Source: Ruegeria sp. 6PALISEP08
GTDB lineage: Bacteria > Pseudomonadota > Alphaproteobacteria > Rhodobacterales > Rhodobacteraceae
DNA: 64,000 bases
Assembly (NCBI RefSeq): GCF_001238295.1
Contig: NZ_LGXZ01000011.1
Span: 88,106 to 152,105 of the forward strand
Reading direction: 5' to 3'
The notes under the pieces were generated by a model that saw only the letters and a list, made by a program, of their open reading frames with translations, did no database searches and was not told where the DNA came from. The position numbers and the translations under genes were made by a program. Shown here piece after piece: positions 9,271 through 18,147 of the stretch. Positions within the stretch are counted from its first letter, which is position 1, and each line of letters begins with the position of its first letter.

Positions 9271-10110
9271 ATGAGCGCAACCGCCCGCAAGAAAGCCCTG
9301 AACGCCGAGGATATTCGCGCCCGAAAAGGCGGCGTGCCTCTGGTCTCGCTGACCGCCTACACCACGCCTATGGCGCGCCTGATGGATGCGCATTGCGACT
9401 TTGTTCTGGTGGGCGACAGCGTTGGCATGGTGCTGCACGGGCTTGAATCCACGCTTGGCGTCACGACGGAGATGATGATCCTGCACGGTCAGGCGGTGTC
9501 GCGTGGTCTGGACAGGGCAATGATGGTCATCGACATGCCCTTTGGCAGCTACGAGCATTCTCCTGCCGATGCTTTCCGCAACGCGGCGCGGCTTATGGCG
9601 GAAACCGGCGCCGGGGCTGTGAAGCTGGAAGGTGGCGTTGAAATGGCCGAGACTATCCGCTTTCTGGTCAAGCGCGGCATCCCGGTGATGGCCCATATCG
9701 GTCTGACCCCGCAATCAATCAACACGCTGGGCGGTTACAAGGTGCAGGGCCGTGACGATCAGGCAGAAACTGTCATGGCAGATGCCCGCGCCGTGGCCAC
9801 GGCTGGTGCGTTTTCAGTTGTTCTGGAGAAAGTCCCGCAAGGTCTGGCCGACCAGATCACCGAAGAGATTGCGATCCCGACCATCGGCATCGGTGCTTCT
9901 GCGGGCTGTGACGGGCAGATTCTGGTCGTGGACGACATGGTCGGCTTTTTCACCGCCTTCAAACCCAAATTCGTCAAACGCTATGCCCAGCTGGGCCCGC
10001 TGGCCGAAGCAGCCATTGCAGAATACGCCGCCGAAGTGCGCACACGGACCTTCCCGGCAGACGAACATGTCTTTGCCGACCAGGCTCCGACCAAAGGACC
10101 TAAGGCATGA
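9271..10110 (+). CDS. panB: 3-methyl-2-oxobutanoate hydroxymethyltransferase
   Basis: First committed step of pantothenate synthesis: adds a hydroxymethyl group from methylene-tetrahydrofolate to alpha-ketoisovalerate, giving ketopantoate. 279 residues, a TIM-barrel enzyme. Metal and substrate residues are recognisable in [10 protein letters not shown] (Asp49) and VIDMPFGSY, with HIGLTPQS and IPTIGIGAS later. The ATG follows GGAGCGACCC. It overlaps panC by ATGA, so the two form one operon, divergent from the ABC importer with a 170-base gap. Confidence 0.97.
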   Translation: MSATARKKALNAEDIRARKGGVPLVSLTAYTTPMARLMDAHCDFVLVGDSVGMVLHGLESTLGVTTEMMILHGQAVSRGLDRAMMVIDMPFGSYEHSPADAFRNAARLMAETGAGAVKLEGGVEMAETIRFLVKRGIPVMAHIGLTPQSINTLGGYKVQGRDDQAETVMADARAVATAGAFSVVLEKVPQGLADQITEEIAIPTIGIGASAGCDGQILVVDDMVGFFTAFKPKFVKRYAQLGPLAEAAIAEYAAEVRTRTFPADEHVFADQAPTKGPKA

Positions 10111-10958
10111 CTGCACCGATTTTGCGTTCTCTGGCCGAGCTGCGCACCAAAACCAACGAATGGCACAGGAACGGAGAGACTATTGGCGTTGTTCCGACCA
10201 TGGGTGCGCTGCACGAAGGACATTTGTCACTGGCGCAGGCCGCGAAAGAAGGTTGCGACCGGGTCATCGTGACCATCTTTGTGAACCCCAAGCAGTTCAA
10301 CAACCCCGAAGATCTGGCCAATTACCCCCGTACCGAACATGAGGACGCCAAGAAACTGGCCCCCTATGGGGTGGACGCGATCTATGTGCCGGACCCGCAT
10401 GAAGTTTATCCTGATGGTTTTTCGACCACGGTTTCGGTTGCTGGCCTGACGGACATGATGGAAGGCCCCTTCCGTCCGGGACATTTCGAGGGCGTCGCCA
10501 CCGTTGTCGCCAAGCTGTTTCTGCAAACCCAAGCTGATCGGGCCTATTTCGGGGAAAAAGACTATCAACAGCTGTTGGTGGTCCGCCGCATGGCCCGCGA
10601 TTTGAACATCCCTATCGAGGTGATCGGCTGCTCAACCGTGCGCGAACCTTCGGGCCTGGCGATGTCGTCTCGCAACCTTCTTCTTTCACCCGAAGGGTTG
10701 AGAGTTGCAGAACGAATGAACAATGTCATGCGACACGTGGCTGACGGTTTGGCTACCGGAAAAGACTTTGCCCCGCTGGCGCAGGAGGCGAAGGAAAACT
10801 TATTGCAAGCAGGGTTTTCCGAGATCGAATATATCGACCTTCGCTGTGCCGAGACTTTGGAAAACCTGTCCAAAGCCAGCAAGCCCGCCCGTTTGTTCGT
10901 TACCGCCTGGGCCGGTGGGGTTCGATTGATCGACAATATCCCGGTCAATCCGGTCTGA
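10107..10958 (+). CDS. panC: pantoate--beta-alanine ligase
   Basis: Condenses pantoate and beta-alanine with ATP to make pantothenate. 283 residues. The nucleotidyl-transferase HxGH motif is present in [11 protein letters not shown] (His36, His39), followed by FVNPKQF, the [14 protein letters not shown] substrate block and the GLAMSSRN motif, which is the family version of KMSKS. Start codon overlaps the panB stop. No panD is seen next to it. Confidence 0.97.
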   Translation: MTAPILRSLAELRTKTNEWHRNGETIGVVPTMGALHEGHLSLAQAAKEGCDRVIVTIFVNPKQFNNPEDLANYPRTEHEDAKKLAPYGVDAIYVPDPHEVYPDGFSTTVSVAGLTDMMEGPFRPGHFEGVATVVAKLFLQTQADRAYFGEKDYQQLLVVRRMARDLNIPIEVIGCSTVREPSGLAMSSRNLLLSPEGLRVAERMNNVMRHVADGLATGKDFAPLAQEAKENLLQAGFSEIEYIDLRCAETLENLSKASKPARLFVTAWAGGVRLIDNIPVNPV

Positions 10959-11027
10959 TTTCTGCTCTGGCCCCTGCGCCGTTGTTCGCGCTAAAGTCCC
11001 GTCAAACAAGACCGGGGGAGAGCGGAC

Positions 11028-12506
11028 ATGACCTATATTCTGGCAATCGATCAGGGCACGACATCCTCGCGCGCCATTCTGTTTGATGCGCACATGCAGC
11101 CTGTAGGCGCCGCACAGCAAGAGTTTCCCCAGCACTTCCCGCAGGAAGGCTGGGTTGAACATGACCTCGAGGATATCTGGTCCAGCGTAATGCACGTGTG
11201 CCGCGAAGTGATTGAAACCACCGGCGTTTCAGTCGATCAAATCGCCGGTATCGGCATCACCAACCAGCGAGAAACAACGGTCGTCTGGGACAAACAAACC
11301 GGCAAAGCCATCCACAACGCCATCGTCTGGCAGGACCGCCGCACCGCCGACATCTGTGCCCGCTTCAAACAAGCAGGGTGCGAGGATGACGTCACTGCCC
11401 AGACCGGCTTGTTGCTGGACCCGTATTTCTCAGGCACCAAGGTCAAATGGTTGCTGGATAACGTCTCTGGTGCGCGTGAGAGGGCCGAAGCCGGAGAACT
11501 ATTGTTCGGCACGATAGACAGTTTCCTGATCTGGCGGCTGACTGAAGGCCGCGTTCATGCCACCGATGCCACCAACGCCGCCCGTACCTTGCTGTTCGAC
11601 ATCCATAAGGGCGCATGGAGCGACGAGATCTGCGATCTGCTTGATGTACCCCTGAGCCTCTTGCCCGAAGTGCGGGATTGCGCATCGGATTTCGGCACCA
11701 CCACAATGCTTGGAGGAAGCATTCCTATTCTGGGCGTTGCTGGCGACCAGCAAGCGGCCACAATCGGGCAGGCCTGTTTCCAGCCTGGTATGATGAAGTC
11801 GACCTATGGAACGGGCTGTTTTGCGCTACTAAACACGGGCGCACAGCCGGTTGAATCGAAAAACCGACTGCTGACGACGATTGCCTATCAGTTGGACGGT
11901 CAACGAACCTATGCGCTGGAAGGATCGATCTTTATCGCAGGGGCGGCCGTGCAGTGGTTGCGGGACGCGTTGCAGATCATCGACTCGGCCCCTCAAAGCG
12001 GCGATCTCGCCGCTCAGGCAGATCCGAACCAACATGTCATTCTGGTGCCCGCATTTACCGGATTGGGCGCGCCCTATTGGAAACCCGATTGCCGCGGTGC
12101 GATGTTCGGGCTGACCCGCAGCTCGGGCCGGGCCGAGATCGCACGCGCCACGCTGGAAAGCATTGCCTTTCAGACACGTGACCTGTGGCACGCCATGCAG
12201 GGTGATTGGGGGGCTGATGCCGATGTCATCCTGCGCGTCGATGGCGGAATGAGCGCATCTGACTGGACCATGCAAGGCTTGTCGAACTGCTTGGGCGCGC
12301 CGGTGGATCGTCCCGTGATGCAGGAAACGACCGCGCTAGGTGCGGCGTGGCTGGCCGGGATGAAGGCCGGTGTGTATCCCGATCAGAGCGGATTTGCAGA
12401 AACGTGGCAGCTGGATCGTCGCTTTGAACCAGATACGGCACAGGATGAACGCGACGCCATTTATAAACGCTGGCAACGCGCGGTGCAGTCGGCGATGGCG
12501 TTCTGA
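11028..12506 (+). CDS. glpK: glycerol kinase
   Basis: Phosphorylates glycerol to glycerol 3-phosphate in the cytoplasm. 492 residues of the FGGY kinase family. The N-terminal phosphate-binding DQGTTSSRA, the substrate-binding [16 protein letters not shown] and [13 protein letters not shown], the STYGTGCF segment and the [27 protein letters not shown]-terminal signature are all present. GGGGGAGAGCGG precedes the ATG. No glpF, glpD or glycerol transporter gene adjoins it here, so its substrate supply is encoded elsewhere. Confidence 0.96.
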   Translation: MTYILAIDQGTTSSRAILFDAHMQPVGAAQQEFPQHFPQEGWVEHDLEDIWSSVMHVCREVIETTGVSVDQIAGIGITNQRETTVVWDKQTGKAIHNAIVWQDRRTADICARFKQAGCEDDVTAQTGLLLDPYFSGTKVKWLLDNVSGARERAEAGELLFGTIDSFLIWRLTEGRVHATDATNAARTLLFDIHKGAWSDEICDLLDVPLSLLPEVRDCASDFGTTTMLGGSIPILGVAGDQQAATIGQACFQPGMMKSTYGTGCFALLNTGAQPVESKNRLLTTIAYQLDGQRTYALEGSIFIAGAAVQWLRDALQIIDSAPQSGDLAAQADPNQHVILVPAFTGLGAPYWKPDCRGAMFGLTRSSGRAEIARATLESIAFQTRDLWHAMQGDWGADADVILRVDGGMSASDWTMQGLSNCLGAPVDRPVMQETTALGAAWLAGMKAGVYPDQSGFAETWQLDRRFEPDTAQDERDAIYKRWQRAVQSAMAF

Positions 12507-12547
12507 GGCAAGGCGTTTATTGAGCCCAAGTCGAAGCTGACCTAAGC

Positions 12548-12567
12548 TTTGGGACAGAGATCCCAAA
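12548..12567 (+). terminator. hairpin after glpK
   Basis: TTTGGGA at 12548-12554 and TCCCAAA at 12561-12567 form a perfect 7-bp stem with a 6-base loop. No clear T-run follows, so it may be a weak terminator or a processing structure between glpK and the VOC gene. Confidence 0.35.
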
Positions 12568-12590
12568 ACGCTCGGATAGGAAGGCGAAAC

Positions 12591-13007
12591 ATGATTGCCT
12601 ATGTCACTGTTGGCGTCGATGACATGGCGCGCGCAAAACGGTTTTACACGGCGTTTTTGCCTGCGCTAGATTTCGAACTTGAAGAAGGGCCCGAAGGGTT
12701 AAGTTTTGCCTTGCCCGTGGACCCGGGCCAGTCCCCGGTGCTGCCCGATTTCTACGTGAAACCGACCTTCGACGGGGGTCCTGCTTCGGCTGGAAACGGA
12801 TCCATGGTCGCTTTTGAGGCACAAACCCAGCAGCAAGTCCGGGATCTTCATGCCGCAGCACTTGCCGCTGGAGGGTCCGACGAGGGCCCACCGGGCTTTC
12901 GCGCCAATTACGGAGCCAACTTTTATGTCGGCTACCTGCGCGACCCCCAAGGTAACAAGATCGCGCTGTTCTCAAGCAATCCAAACGAACCTGGGCGCGA
13001 CGATTAA
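12591..13007 (+). CDS. VOC (glyoxalase/bleomycin-resistance) family protein
   Basis: 138 residues with the two beta-alpha-beta-beta-beta modules of the vicinal oxygen chelate fold: MIAYVTVGVDDMARAKRFY at the start and FYVGYLRDPQGNKIALF near the end. The ATG at 12591 follows GGAAGG and gives the typical N-terminus; a longer frame from 12549 runs through the hairpin and is unlikely. Members include glyoxalases, dioxygenases and resistance proteins, so the reaction is not assignable. Confidence 0.85.
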   Translation: MIAYVTVGVDDMARAKRFYTAFLPALDFELEEGPEGLSFALPVDPGQSPVLPDFYVKPTFDGGPASAGNGSMVAFEAQTQQQVRDLHAAALAAGGSDEGPPGFRANYGANFYVGYLRDPQGNKIALFSSNPNEPGRDD

Positions 13008-13022
13008 CGCTTCGCCCTGCGT

Positions 13023-13499
13023 TTAGCTGTGATCTTTCAACAGCCGCTGTTTCTGCCGTGACCAATCCCGCTTGGCTTGCGTTTCCCGCTTGTCGTGGAT
13101 CTTCTTGCCTTTGGCGATCCCGATCTTCAGCTTGGCCCGGCCCTTATGGTTGAAATACAGAACCAGCGGCACCAGCGTCATACCTTTGCGCTGGGTCGCA
13201 TTCCAGAGATTGGACAATTCCTTGCGTGATACCAGCAACTTGCGACGGCGACGCTCTTCGTGCTTGAACACTTTGGCCTGTTCGTAAGGTGCGATGTAGC
13301 AGTTGATCAGCCACAGTTCGCCATCATCGACCGAAGCATAGCTTTCGGCGATGTTCGAGCCACCGGTTCGCAGGGACTTTACCTCGGACCCTTCCAGAAC
13401 AATACCGCACTCGATATCCTCTTCGATCGCATAATCGAAGCGGGCGCGCCGGTTTTCGGCGATTACCTTGTAATTTGGGTCTGTCTTTTGTTTGGCCAT
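13023..13499 (-). CDS. smpB: SsrA-binding protein
   Basis: Binds tmRNA and brings it to stalled ribosomes for trans-translation. 158 residues, full length for the family: an N-terminal [13 protein letters not shown] strand, the [14 protein letters not shown] block, [10 protein letters not shown], and the basic [17 protein letters not shown] tail that enters the ribosomal decoding centre. Starts with ATG at 13499. The ssrA gene itself is not in the window. Confidence 0.97.
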   Translation of the reverse strand: MAKQKTDPNYKVIAENRRARFDYAIEEDIECGIVLEGSEVKSLRTGGSNIAESYASVDDGELWLINCYIAPYEQAKVFKHEERRRRKLLVSRKELSNLWNATQRKGMTLVPLVLYFNHKGRAKLKIGIAKGKKIHDKRETQAKRDWSRQKQRLLKDHS

Positions 13500-13556
13500 G
13501 ACGCGTTGATTTAGGCGGCTTGGGCCGTCCTTGCAAGGCAGGGTTTTTCCGAAGGG

Positions 13557-14099
13557 TCAGGATTTAGCCGAAATGATCAGATCAGGGCCAAAAATCGTAT
13601 CGGCATAATTGTGCAGATAGATCTTGAGCCACGGCGTGAACCGGTCCGGATGGCGGGTCACTTCGGCCAGAAGGTCGTGATAGTCGATCCAGCGAATTTC
13701 CATGACTTCGTCCGGGTTAGGCTCAATTTTCAGTGGGCCGCGGACATGGGCCAGAAAGACATCGACAACCTCGTTCTCCACCATGTTGTTGCCCACATCC
13801 GCATGGTACTCCAGACGGTGTCGGTATTCGGGATAGAGACCGGTGATTCCAAGTTCTTCGCGCAGGCGCCGCACGGCACAAGTGGACGAGCTTTCATCCC
13901 ATTCCGGATGCGTGCAACAGGTATTCGCCCACAGACCCGGCGTGTGGTACTTGCCCATCGCGCGACGTTGCAACAAAATCTCTGTACCGCGCACAACAAA
14001 CACGGACACAGCCTTGTGCTTGAGCCCTTTTTCATGCGCTTCCAGCTTGTCTACGGGGGTCAATTCGCCATCAACCCAAGCCGGGATCATGATTCCCAT
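13557..14099 (-). CDS. idi: isopentenyl-diphosphate delta-isomerase, type I
   Basis: Interconverts isopentenyl and dimethylallyl diphosphate for isoprenoid (quinone, carotenoid) synthesis. 180 residues of the Nudix fold. The catalytic cysteine lies in NTCCTHPEWDE (Cys62), and the Nudix-type helix is RRLREELGI. The catalytic Glu region is ENEVVDVFLAHV. The ATG at 14099 follows GGAGAGGACAG. No photosynthesis or carotenoid genes are beside it. Confidence 0.94.
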   Translation of the reverse strand: MGIMIPAWVDGELTPVDKLEAHEKGLKHKAVSVFVVRGTEILLQRRAMGKYHTPGLWANTCCTHPEWDESSSTCAVRRLREELGITGLYPEYRHRLEYHADVGNNMVENEVVDVFLAHVRGPLKIEPNPDEVMEIRWIDYHDLLAEVTRHPDRFTPWLKIYLHNYADTIFGPDLIISAKS

Positions 14100-14240
14100 C
14101 TGTCCTCTCCTGCTGCCAGTCCGTCTGCCGGGCGCTGATTTGAGTTTAGCTGCCTTCTGAATGGGCTGGCTGTGCGACGAGTTTTTGAATTCTCTCGTTG
14201 AATAGCAAAGTGGCTTCTATTCACTCGGGTATCAATCGCA

Positions 14241-14269
14241 CCAAAGGCCGCAGGGGCTGCGGCCTTTGG
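14241..14269 (-). terminator. strong hairpin between cytochrome c and idi
   Basis: CCAAAGGCCGCAG and CTGCGGCCTTTGG form a perfect 13-bp stem with a GGG loop. It lies 30 bases after the cytochrome c stop on the minus strand, so it most likely ends that transcript and isolates idi. There is no long T-run on the minus strand. Nothing else is seen in the 199-base gap. Confidence 0.6.
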
Positions 14270-14298
14270 TCCTTGTGCGTCACACTTTGTGTCAGGGC

Positions 14299-14712
14299 TT
14301 ATTCGCCTGAAACGCTGACGATATAGGCATAGACGTCTTCAGCGCCTTTTTTCAGCTTGAACGTCATTTTCGACTTGGCGGCGGTGTCATCCAGATAGGA
14401 TTTCAGGAATGCCTTGGGATCCTGCGAGTACTCGACAAAGGTCGCTTCGTCCCAAACCAGACCTTTCTCGCCTGCGGCGACAATGCTGTCACCGTATTTG
14501 AAGCCCTCATATGTCCCAGCCGTGCGGCCATCGACGCCATACAGGTTCGGGCCGGTCTTTCCGCCTTTGACGATCACCTCGCCTTCGGGGTCGGCGATCA
14601 AGTGGCAGGACTTGCATTTGTTGAAGGTTTTCTTGCCGGCTTCGGCATCGCCTTCTGCATAGGCGGGCAGGGCCAAAAGGCCGACGATTGCGGTAGCGAG
14701 GATGCGATTCAT
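14299..14712 (-). CDS. class I cytochrome c (cytochrome c2 / c550 type)
   Basis: Small periplasmic electron carrier, 137 residues. The signal peptide is about residues 1-19 (ends AYA); the haem-binding CKSCH lies at 33-37; the methionine ligand is expected in KSKMTFKL. The extra loops and length match the large alphaproteobacterial c2/c550 group that links the bc1 complex to oxidases. ATG at 14712 follows CGGAGC; an upstream ATG at 14742 would add ten residues before an already complete signal peptide. Confidence 0.92.
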   Translation of the reverse strand: MNRILATAIVGLLALPAYAEGDAEAGKKTFNKCKSCHLIADPEGEVIVKGGKTGPNLYGVDGRTAGTYEGFKYGDSIVAAGEKGLVWDEATFVEYSQDPKAFLKSYLDDTAAKSKMTFKLKKGAEDVYAYIVSVSGE

Positions 14713-14825
14713 AGCTTGTGCTCCGATACAAATTGGCTGCACCGAATGGACCTTCGGCGCAAAAAAGAGTCAACGCGCAGATTGCCGCGCGGGTTTACTG
14801 TGCCACTGCGACAAATAGGCTGTCC

Positions 14826-15842
14826 TTAACTTTTGTCATGTACCCCGGACCAGCAGGGCAAAAGGTCGCCCGCTGCCGGTGTCGCCAGATACACCGCCCG
14901 CGCGATCGCCCGCGCCAGACACAGCGACGCTGCGTTGCCGATGACCCCAAGCTCAGCTCTGTTCGCTATAGGCCGGGCACCAACGCTGGCTGCAAACACC
15001 AGATCGCCATCACCGGGTGTGTGAGCCGGTACGATAGCGCGCGCGATCCCATCATGCGCGGCAACGGCCACCCTCTGGCATTGGGACTTGGTCAGGGCAG
15101 CATCTGTTGCCACGACGGCGATGGTCGTATTTGTCTTGGTGGGGTCTGCCGGTTTCATCGCCTGTGCCTTACGGCTGGGCTGTGGAAGCCCAAGACCAGC
15201 GGCCGGGTCAGGCCCTGAACCGCCAAACTCGTCGCCAATTTCAAACGGTGCGGCCCAGAAATGCCGATCTCCGGGTGTGGTTACACTGCCCAGCGGATTG
15301 GCGGCAACCAGCGCGCCAACAGTGATGCCACTTTCCAGAACAAACGAAGCAGAGCCCAGCCCGCCCTTTTGCATGGCGGCCAAAGCGCCGGTGCCTGCGC
15401 CAGCAGTGCCAAGATCGAACCGATCCGACGCAGCCTCGAACGCGGCGCGACCCAAGGTGCGGTATGGGTTTTGATCCCAGTTTTTATCACCTCCGTTGAG
15501 CAGATCGAACAGGATCGCCCCCGGCACAATGGGCACACTAATGTCGCCGACCGGAAAACCCCGGCCCCTTTCACGGAGCCCGTCCGAGACACCGGAACAG
15601 GCGTCCAGCCCAAATGCCGAACCGCCAGACAATGCGATCGCATCGACATGCGTCACCGTTTTGTCCGCCGCCAGAAGGTCGGTCTCACGCGTCCCGGGCG
15701 CCCCTCCCATCACGTGGACCGAAGCCAGGAACGGGGCCTGAGCCGTCAAGACGGTCGTGCCGGATTTCAGCGCGTCGTCCTGCGCGTTGCCGACCATCAG
15801 GCCAGGGATATCGGTGATCAGGTTTTTGGGTCCAGGCGTCAT
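14826..15842 (-). CDS. P1 family (S58) N-terminal-nucleophile peptidase, NylC-like
   Basis: 338 residues. The family matures by autocleavage, and the new N-terminal residue is the nucleophile. Here the site reads TNTTIAVVATDA, with Asn238-Thr239 as the expected cleavage pair. This is the NylC (oligoamide hydrolase) form rather than the Gly-Ser form of DmpA. ALSGGSAFGLDA near 70-81 is a second family block. ATG at 15842 is preceded by GAAGGA; the longer open frame beyond it is antisense to the SDR gene. It lies 80 bases downstream of that SDR gene, probably co-transcribed. Natural substrate unknown. Confidence 0.88.
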   Translation of the reverse strand: MTPGPKNLITDIPGLMVGNAQDDALKSGTTVLTAQAPFLASVHVMGGAPGTRETDLLAADKTVTHVDAIALSGGSAFGLDACSGVSDGLRERGRGFPVGDISVPIVPGAILFDLLNGGDKNWDQNPYRTLGRAAFEAASDRFDLGTAGAGTGALAAMQKGGLGSASFVLESGITVGALVAANPLGSVTTPGDRHFWAAPFEIGDEFGGSGPDPAAGLGLPQPSRKAQAMKPADPTKTNTTIAVVATDAALTKSQCQRVAVAAHDGIARAIVPAHTPGDGDLVFAASVGARPIANRAELGVIGNAASLCLARAIARAVYLATPAAGDLLPCWSGVHDKS

Positions 15843-15922
15843 TTTTCCTTCGAAGTTGAGGCCGGGAAGCGCATAGGTGCGCTGCCTTCGGCGAGAGAAT
15901 TTCCGAAAAGATGAAGAGCAGA

Positions 15923-16669
15923 TCAGATGCAGCGGCCTCCGTCGACCTCGAGTGCTGTGCCGGTGATCATGCTGGCCTCGTCCGAGCACAAGAAACAAGC
16001 GGCGTTTGCCATGTCTTCCGGCGTGGAAAAACGGCCCAGTGGGATGGTCGAAAGGAACTTGGCGCGAATCTCGGGCGTGTCTTCGCCCATGAAGGATTTC
16101 AGCAGCGGCGTTTCTCCGGCCACGGGGCAGATGGCGTTCACACGCACACTGGTCGGGGCGAGTTCCACAGCCATGGTCTTGGTTGCCGTGATCATCCAGC
16201 CTTTGGAGGCGTTGTACCAATTCAGGTTGGGGCGCGGAGACAACCCAGCCGTAGAGGCCACATTCAGGATTGCCCCTGCCCGGCGCGCTTTCATCGCCGG
16301 GACAAAAGCACGCGCAGTTAGGTAGACCGATTTCATATTAACGTTGAAGACACGGTCGAATTCCTCTTCGTTGACATCCTCAAGCGGGGTTGGCAAATGC
16401 GTGACGCCCGCATTGTTAACTAGAATGTCGAGATCTCTGAACTGATCCTGCGCAACCTCAGCCATGGCTTGAACCGAAGCCCCGTCTGCGACGTCGACCT
16501 GATGTCCAATCGCCCGTTCACCGAGAGAGTTCGCAAGATCCAGCGCCGCTTCGCCATTGACATCCGCAATCATCACGCGCGCGCCTTCGTCCAGAAATTT
16601 TTGTACAATCCCTGCGCCGAACCCGGATGCGCCACCGGTTACGATTGCGGTTTTTCCATCCAGTCTCAT
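15923..16669 (-). CDS. short-chain dehydrogenase/reductase
   Basis: 248 residues of the classical SDR family. TGGASGFG at 11-18 binds the nucleotide, NNAG is at 85-88, and the catalytic set is Ser139, Tyr152 and Lys156 (WYNASKGW). Asp36 at the end of beta-2 suggests NAD rather than NADP. The C-terminal TGTALEVDGGRCI is typical. FabG-like and glucose-dehydrogenase-like members share this pattern, so the substrate is open. First gene of a pair with the P1 peptidase. Confidence 0.9.
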   Translation of the reverse strand: MRLDGKTAIVTGGASGFGAGIVQKFLDEGARVMIADVNGEAALDLANSLGERAIGHQVDVADGASVQAMAEVAQDQFRDLDILVNNAGVTHLPTPLEDVNEEEFDRVFNVNMKSVYLTARAFVPAMKARRAGAILNVASTAGLSPRPNLNWYNASKGWMITATKTMAVELAPTSVRVNAICPVAGETPLLKSFMGEDTPEIRAKFLSTIPLGRFSTPEDMANAACFLCSDEASMITGTALEVDGGRCI

Positions 16670-16729
16670 GGCGTTACCCTCCTGCAGCTTTTGAAGGTCA
16701 GACTATCAACGCCCCGACAAGATGCCAGA

Positions 16730-17149
16730 TCAATCTTCGGACACTTTGCCCCGCAGTGTTTTTACATCGCTTCGGGCCTTTTTCGCAGCAAGCCGACGTT
16801 TGACCGAGCCATAGGTGGGTTTCGTTGCGATCCGCCGTTTGGGTTTGACCAACGCGCGGGTGATCAGTTCAGCCAGTCTGGTACGCGCAATTTCCCGATT
16901 ACGGGCCTGCGATCGCGTTTCTTCGCACTGGATGATGATCGCACCATCCTTGGTCCAGCGTCGCCCGGCCAGCCGTTTCAGCCTGTTCTTGACCGGATCG
17001 GGTAAAGAAGGCGAGCGCGCAGCCTCAAATCGCAACTCAACAGCGGTGGAAACCTTGTTGACGTTCTGCCCACCGGGACCGGAAGAGCGGACAAAGCTTT
17101 CGGTCATTTCCCAGTCTTGCAGGATGATATCGTCAGTGATGTGCAACAT
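16730..17149 (-). CDS. arfB: alternative ribosome-rescue factor / peptidyl-tRNA hydrolase
   Basis: Releases peptides from ribosomes stalled without a stop codon, as a backup to tmRNA. 139 residues with the RF-type GGQ at 26-28 (GPGGQNVNKVSTAVEL) and a basic C-terminal tail (KRRLAAKKARSDVKTLRG) that would occupy the mRNA channel. ATG at 17149 is chosen because it places GGQ at the same distance from the N-terminus as in E. coli ArfB; another ATG lies seven codons upstream. smpB is also in this window, 3.5 kb away, so both rescue routes are represented. Confidence 0.92.
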   Translation of the reverse strand: MLHITDDIILQDWEMTESFVRSSGPGGQNVNKVSTAVELRFEAARSPSLPDPVKNRLKRLAGRRWTKDGAIIIQCEETRSQARNREIARTRLAELITRALVKPKRRIATKPTYGSVKRRLAAKKARSDVKTLRGKVSED

Positions 17150-17183
17150 GGGGCGGATCTTATAGGGCATGGATGGAAACAGA

Positions 17184-17210
17184 AAGGGCCGCCCCTATGG
17201 GACGGCCCTT
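17184..17210 (-). terminator. rho-independent terminator upstream of arfB
   Basis: AAGGGCCG and CGGCCCTT (outer arms) with an inner CCC/GGG pair form a long GC stem. On the minus strand it is followed by a pyrimidine-rich TTTCTGTTT. It ends the transcript carrying the short ORF at 17281-17337 and the transporter gene upstream. Confidence 0.65.
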
Positions 17211-17219
17211 CGAAAGTTC

Positions 17220-17352
17220 AGGAGGTCGGGTCGGTTAGATCAATCGACCAGCCGGAGCGAGCGCTCCGCCAAGGGCTGCCCTAGCAGGCTTTCCCCCCGG
17301 TTGTTCCGACACCTCTCTCCAATCTCTTTCTTGACACTGGATCACCTCCTTT
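17220..17352 (-). promoter_or_regulatory. full-length Shine-Dalgarno with a downstream complementary ACCTCCT
   Basis: On the minus strand AAAGGAGGTGATCCAG (17336-17351) is a 16-base complement of the 3' end of 16S rRNA, followed at once by a GTG start. Further down the same transcript ACCTCCT (17226-17220) can pair perfectly with AGGAGGT (17350-17344). Between them lie two more stems: CGGAGC/GCTCCG just after the short ORF and GGTCG/CGACC. This could hide or expose the ribosome site. Alternatively, a transcript of the opposite strand would carry a mimic of the 16S tail. Confidence 0.4.
17281..17337 (-). CDS. 18-residue ORF with consensus ribosome-binding site
   Basis: GTG at 17337 to TAG at 17281, product VSRKRLERGVGTTGGKAC, strongly basic at the N-terminus with one terminal cysteine. 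It is supported by the complete Shine-Dalgarno AAGGAGGTGATC 7 bases before the start. It lies 74 bases after the queuosine-transporter stop and before a terminator, so it would be the last cistron of that transcript. I do not recognise the peptide. It may be a small protein, a leader peptide, or only a ribosome-loading site; no ATG alternative exists in the same position. Confidence 0.4.
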   Translation of the reverse strand: MSRKRLERGVGTTGGKAC

Positions 17353-17411
17353 TCTATTTGTTGCGGTTGAAATTGAGCGTGGCACAAGATGCGCCATTCT
17401 CAAAGCACTTT

Positions 17412-18056
17412 TTACGCAGGCTGCGCCGTCAGCCGCGCAACGATCACCTTGAACGGGATCAGCGCGATCAGGGCCAGCGACAGTTTCACCAGCCAGTCTG
17501 CAAAGGCCAATGTCACCCACAGCGGCGCCATTGGGCCAGACAGCATGAAGGGAACAGGCTCCCAAGCCCAGTTGATCGCAGCATCTGCATTGGCACCGAA
17601 GAAGGTAACCGAGGCCGAGAAGGCGATGGTGAAGAACAGTGCAGTGTCCAGTGCAGAGCCAACCAGCGTCGAGACCAGAGGCGCGCGCCACCAGCGACCA
17701 CCACGCAGCGAGTTAAAGATGGTGACATCGGTCAGTTGCGCGATCAAGAAGGCGGTTCCCGAAGCCACGGCAATCCGCAGAGGTACGGCGGCATAGGTGA
17801 AGCCGTCACCCTGCAACATGATCTGGCTGCCGATCAGCGAGCAGATGATGCCGGTGACAAACCCGGCGAACACGACCTTGCGGGCCGGACCCACGCCGTA
17901 GACGCGGTTCATGATGTCTGTGACCAGAAAGGCCAGCGGATAGGTAAAAGCACCCCAGGTCAACAGCCCGTCAAGGATCAGGAACTGGACCAGGAAGTTC
18001 GAGGCCACAACAATGGCGGCCATGGCAATGATGCCGGGAATGTAAGCGCGTTGCAT
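17412..18056 (-). CDS. yhhQ: queuosine precursor transporter
   Basis: Inner-membrane carrier for queuine precursors such as preQ0/preQ1, used for tRNA queuosine. 214 residues, about six membrane helices, with the family blocks TYPLAFLVTDIMNRVYG and FLIAQLTDVTIFNSLR followed by STLVGSALDT. The ATG at 18056 gives the normal N-terminus (MQRAYIPGIIAMAAIV); the open frame begins 20 codons earlier without support. The ribosome-binding site is weak. I found no convincing preQ1 riboswitch in the 91 bases upstream. Confidence 0.9.
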   Translation of the reverse strand: MQRAYIPGIIAMAAIVVASNFLVQFLILDGLLTWGAFTYPLAFLVTDIMNRVYGVGPARKVVFAGFVTGIICSLIGSQIMLQGDGFTYAAVPLRIAVASGTAFLIAQLTDVTIFNSLRGGRWWRAPLVSTLVGSALDTALFFTIAFSASVTFFGANADAAINWAWEPVPFMLSGPMAPLWVTLAFADWLVKLSLALIALIPFKVIVARLTAQPA

Positions 18057-18147
18057 TTTCAGATGCCCGTTTTGACAAGGTAGCGGCGACTTGGCCAAGG
18101 GACCGTCCCAAGGCAAGCCGTGCGTTTAGACCCTTGGTGACCCAGAG

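Noticed and set aside
17300..17360. fragment of a 16S rRNA gene
   Set aside because: The identity to the 16S tail is limited to about 16 bases and no further rRNA sequence adjoins it. A strong ribosome-binding site on the minus strand explains it better.
18057..18147. preQ1 riboswitch upstream of yhhQ
   Set aside because: The gene family made it worth a look, but the short leader lacks the A-rich tail and stem pattern of known preQ1 classes. Only a small GGGAC/GTCCC stem is present.
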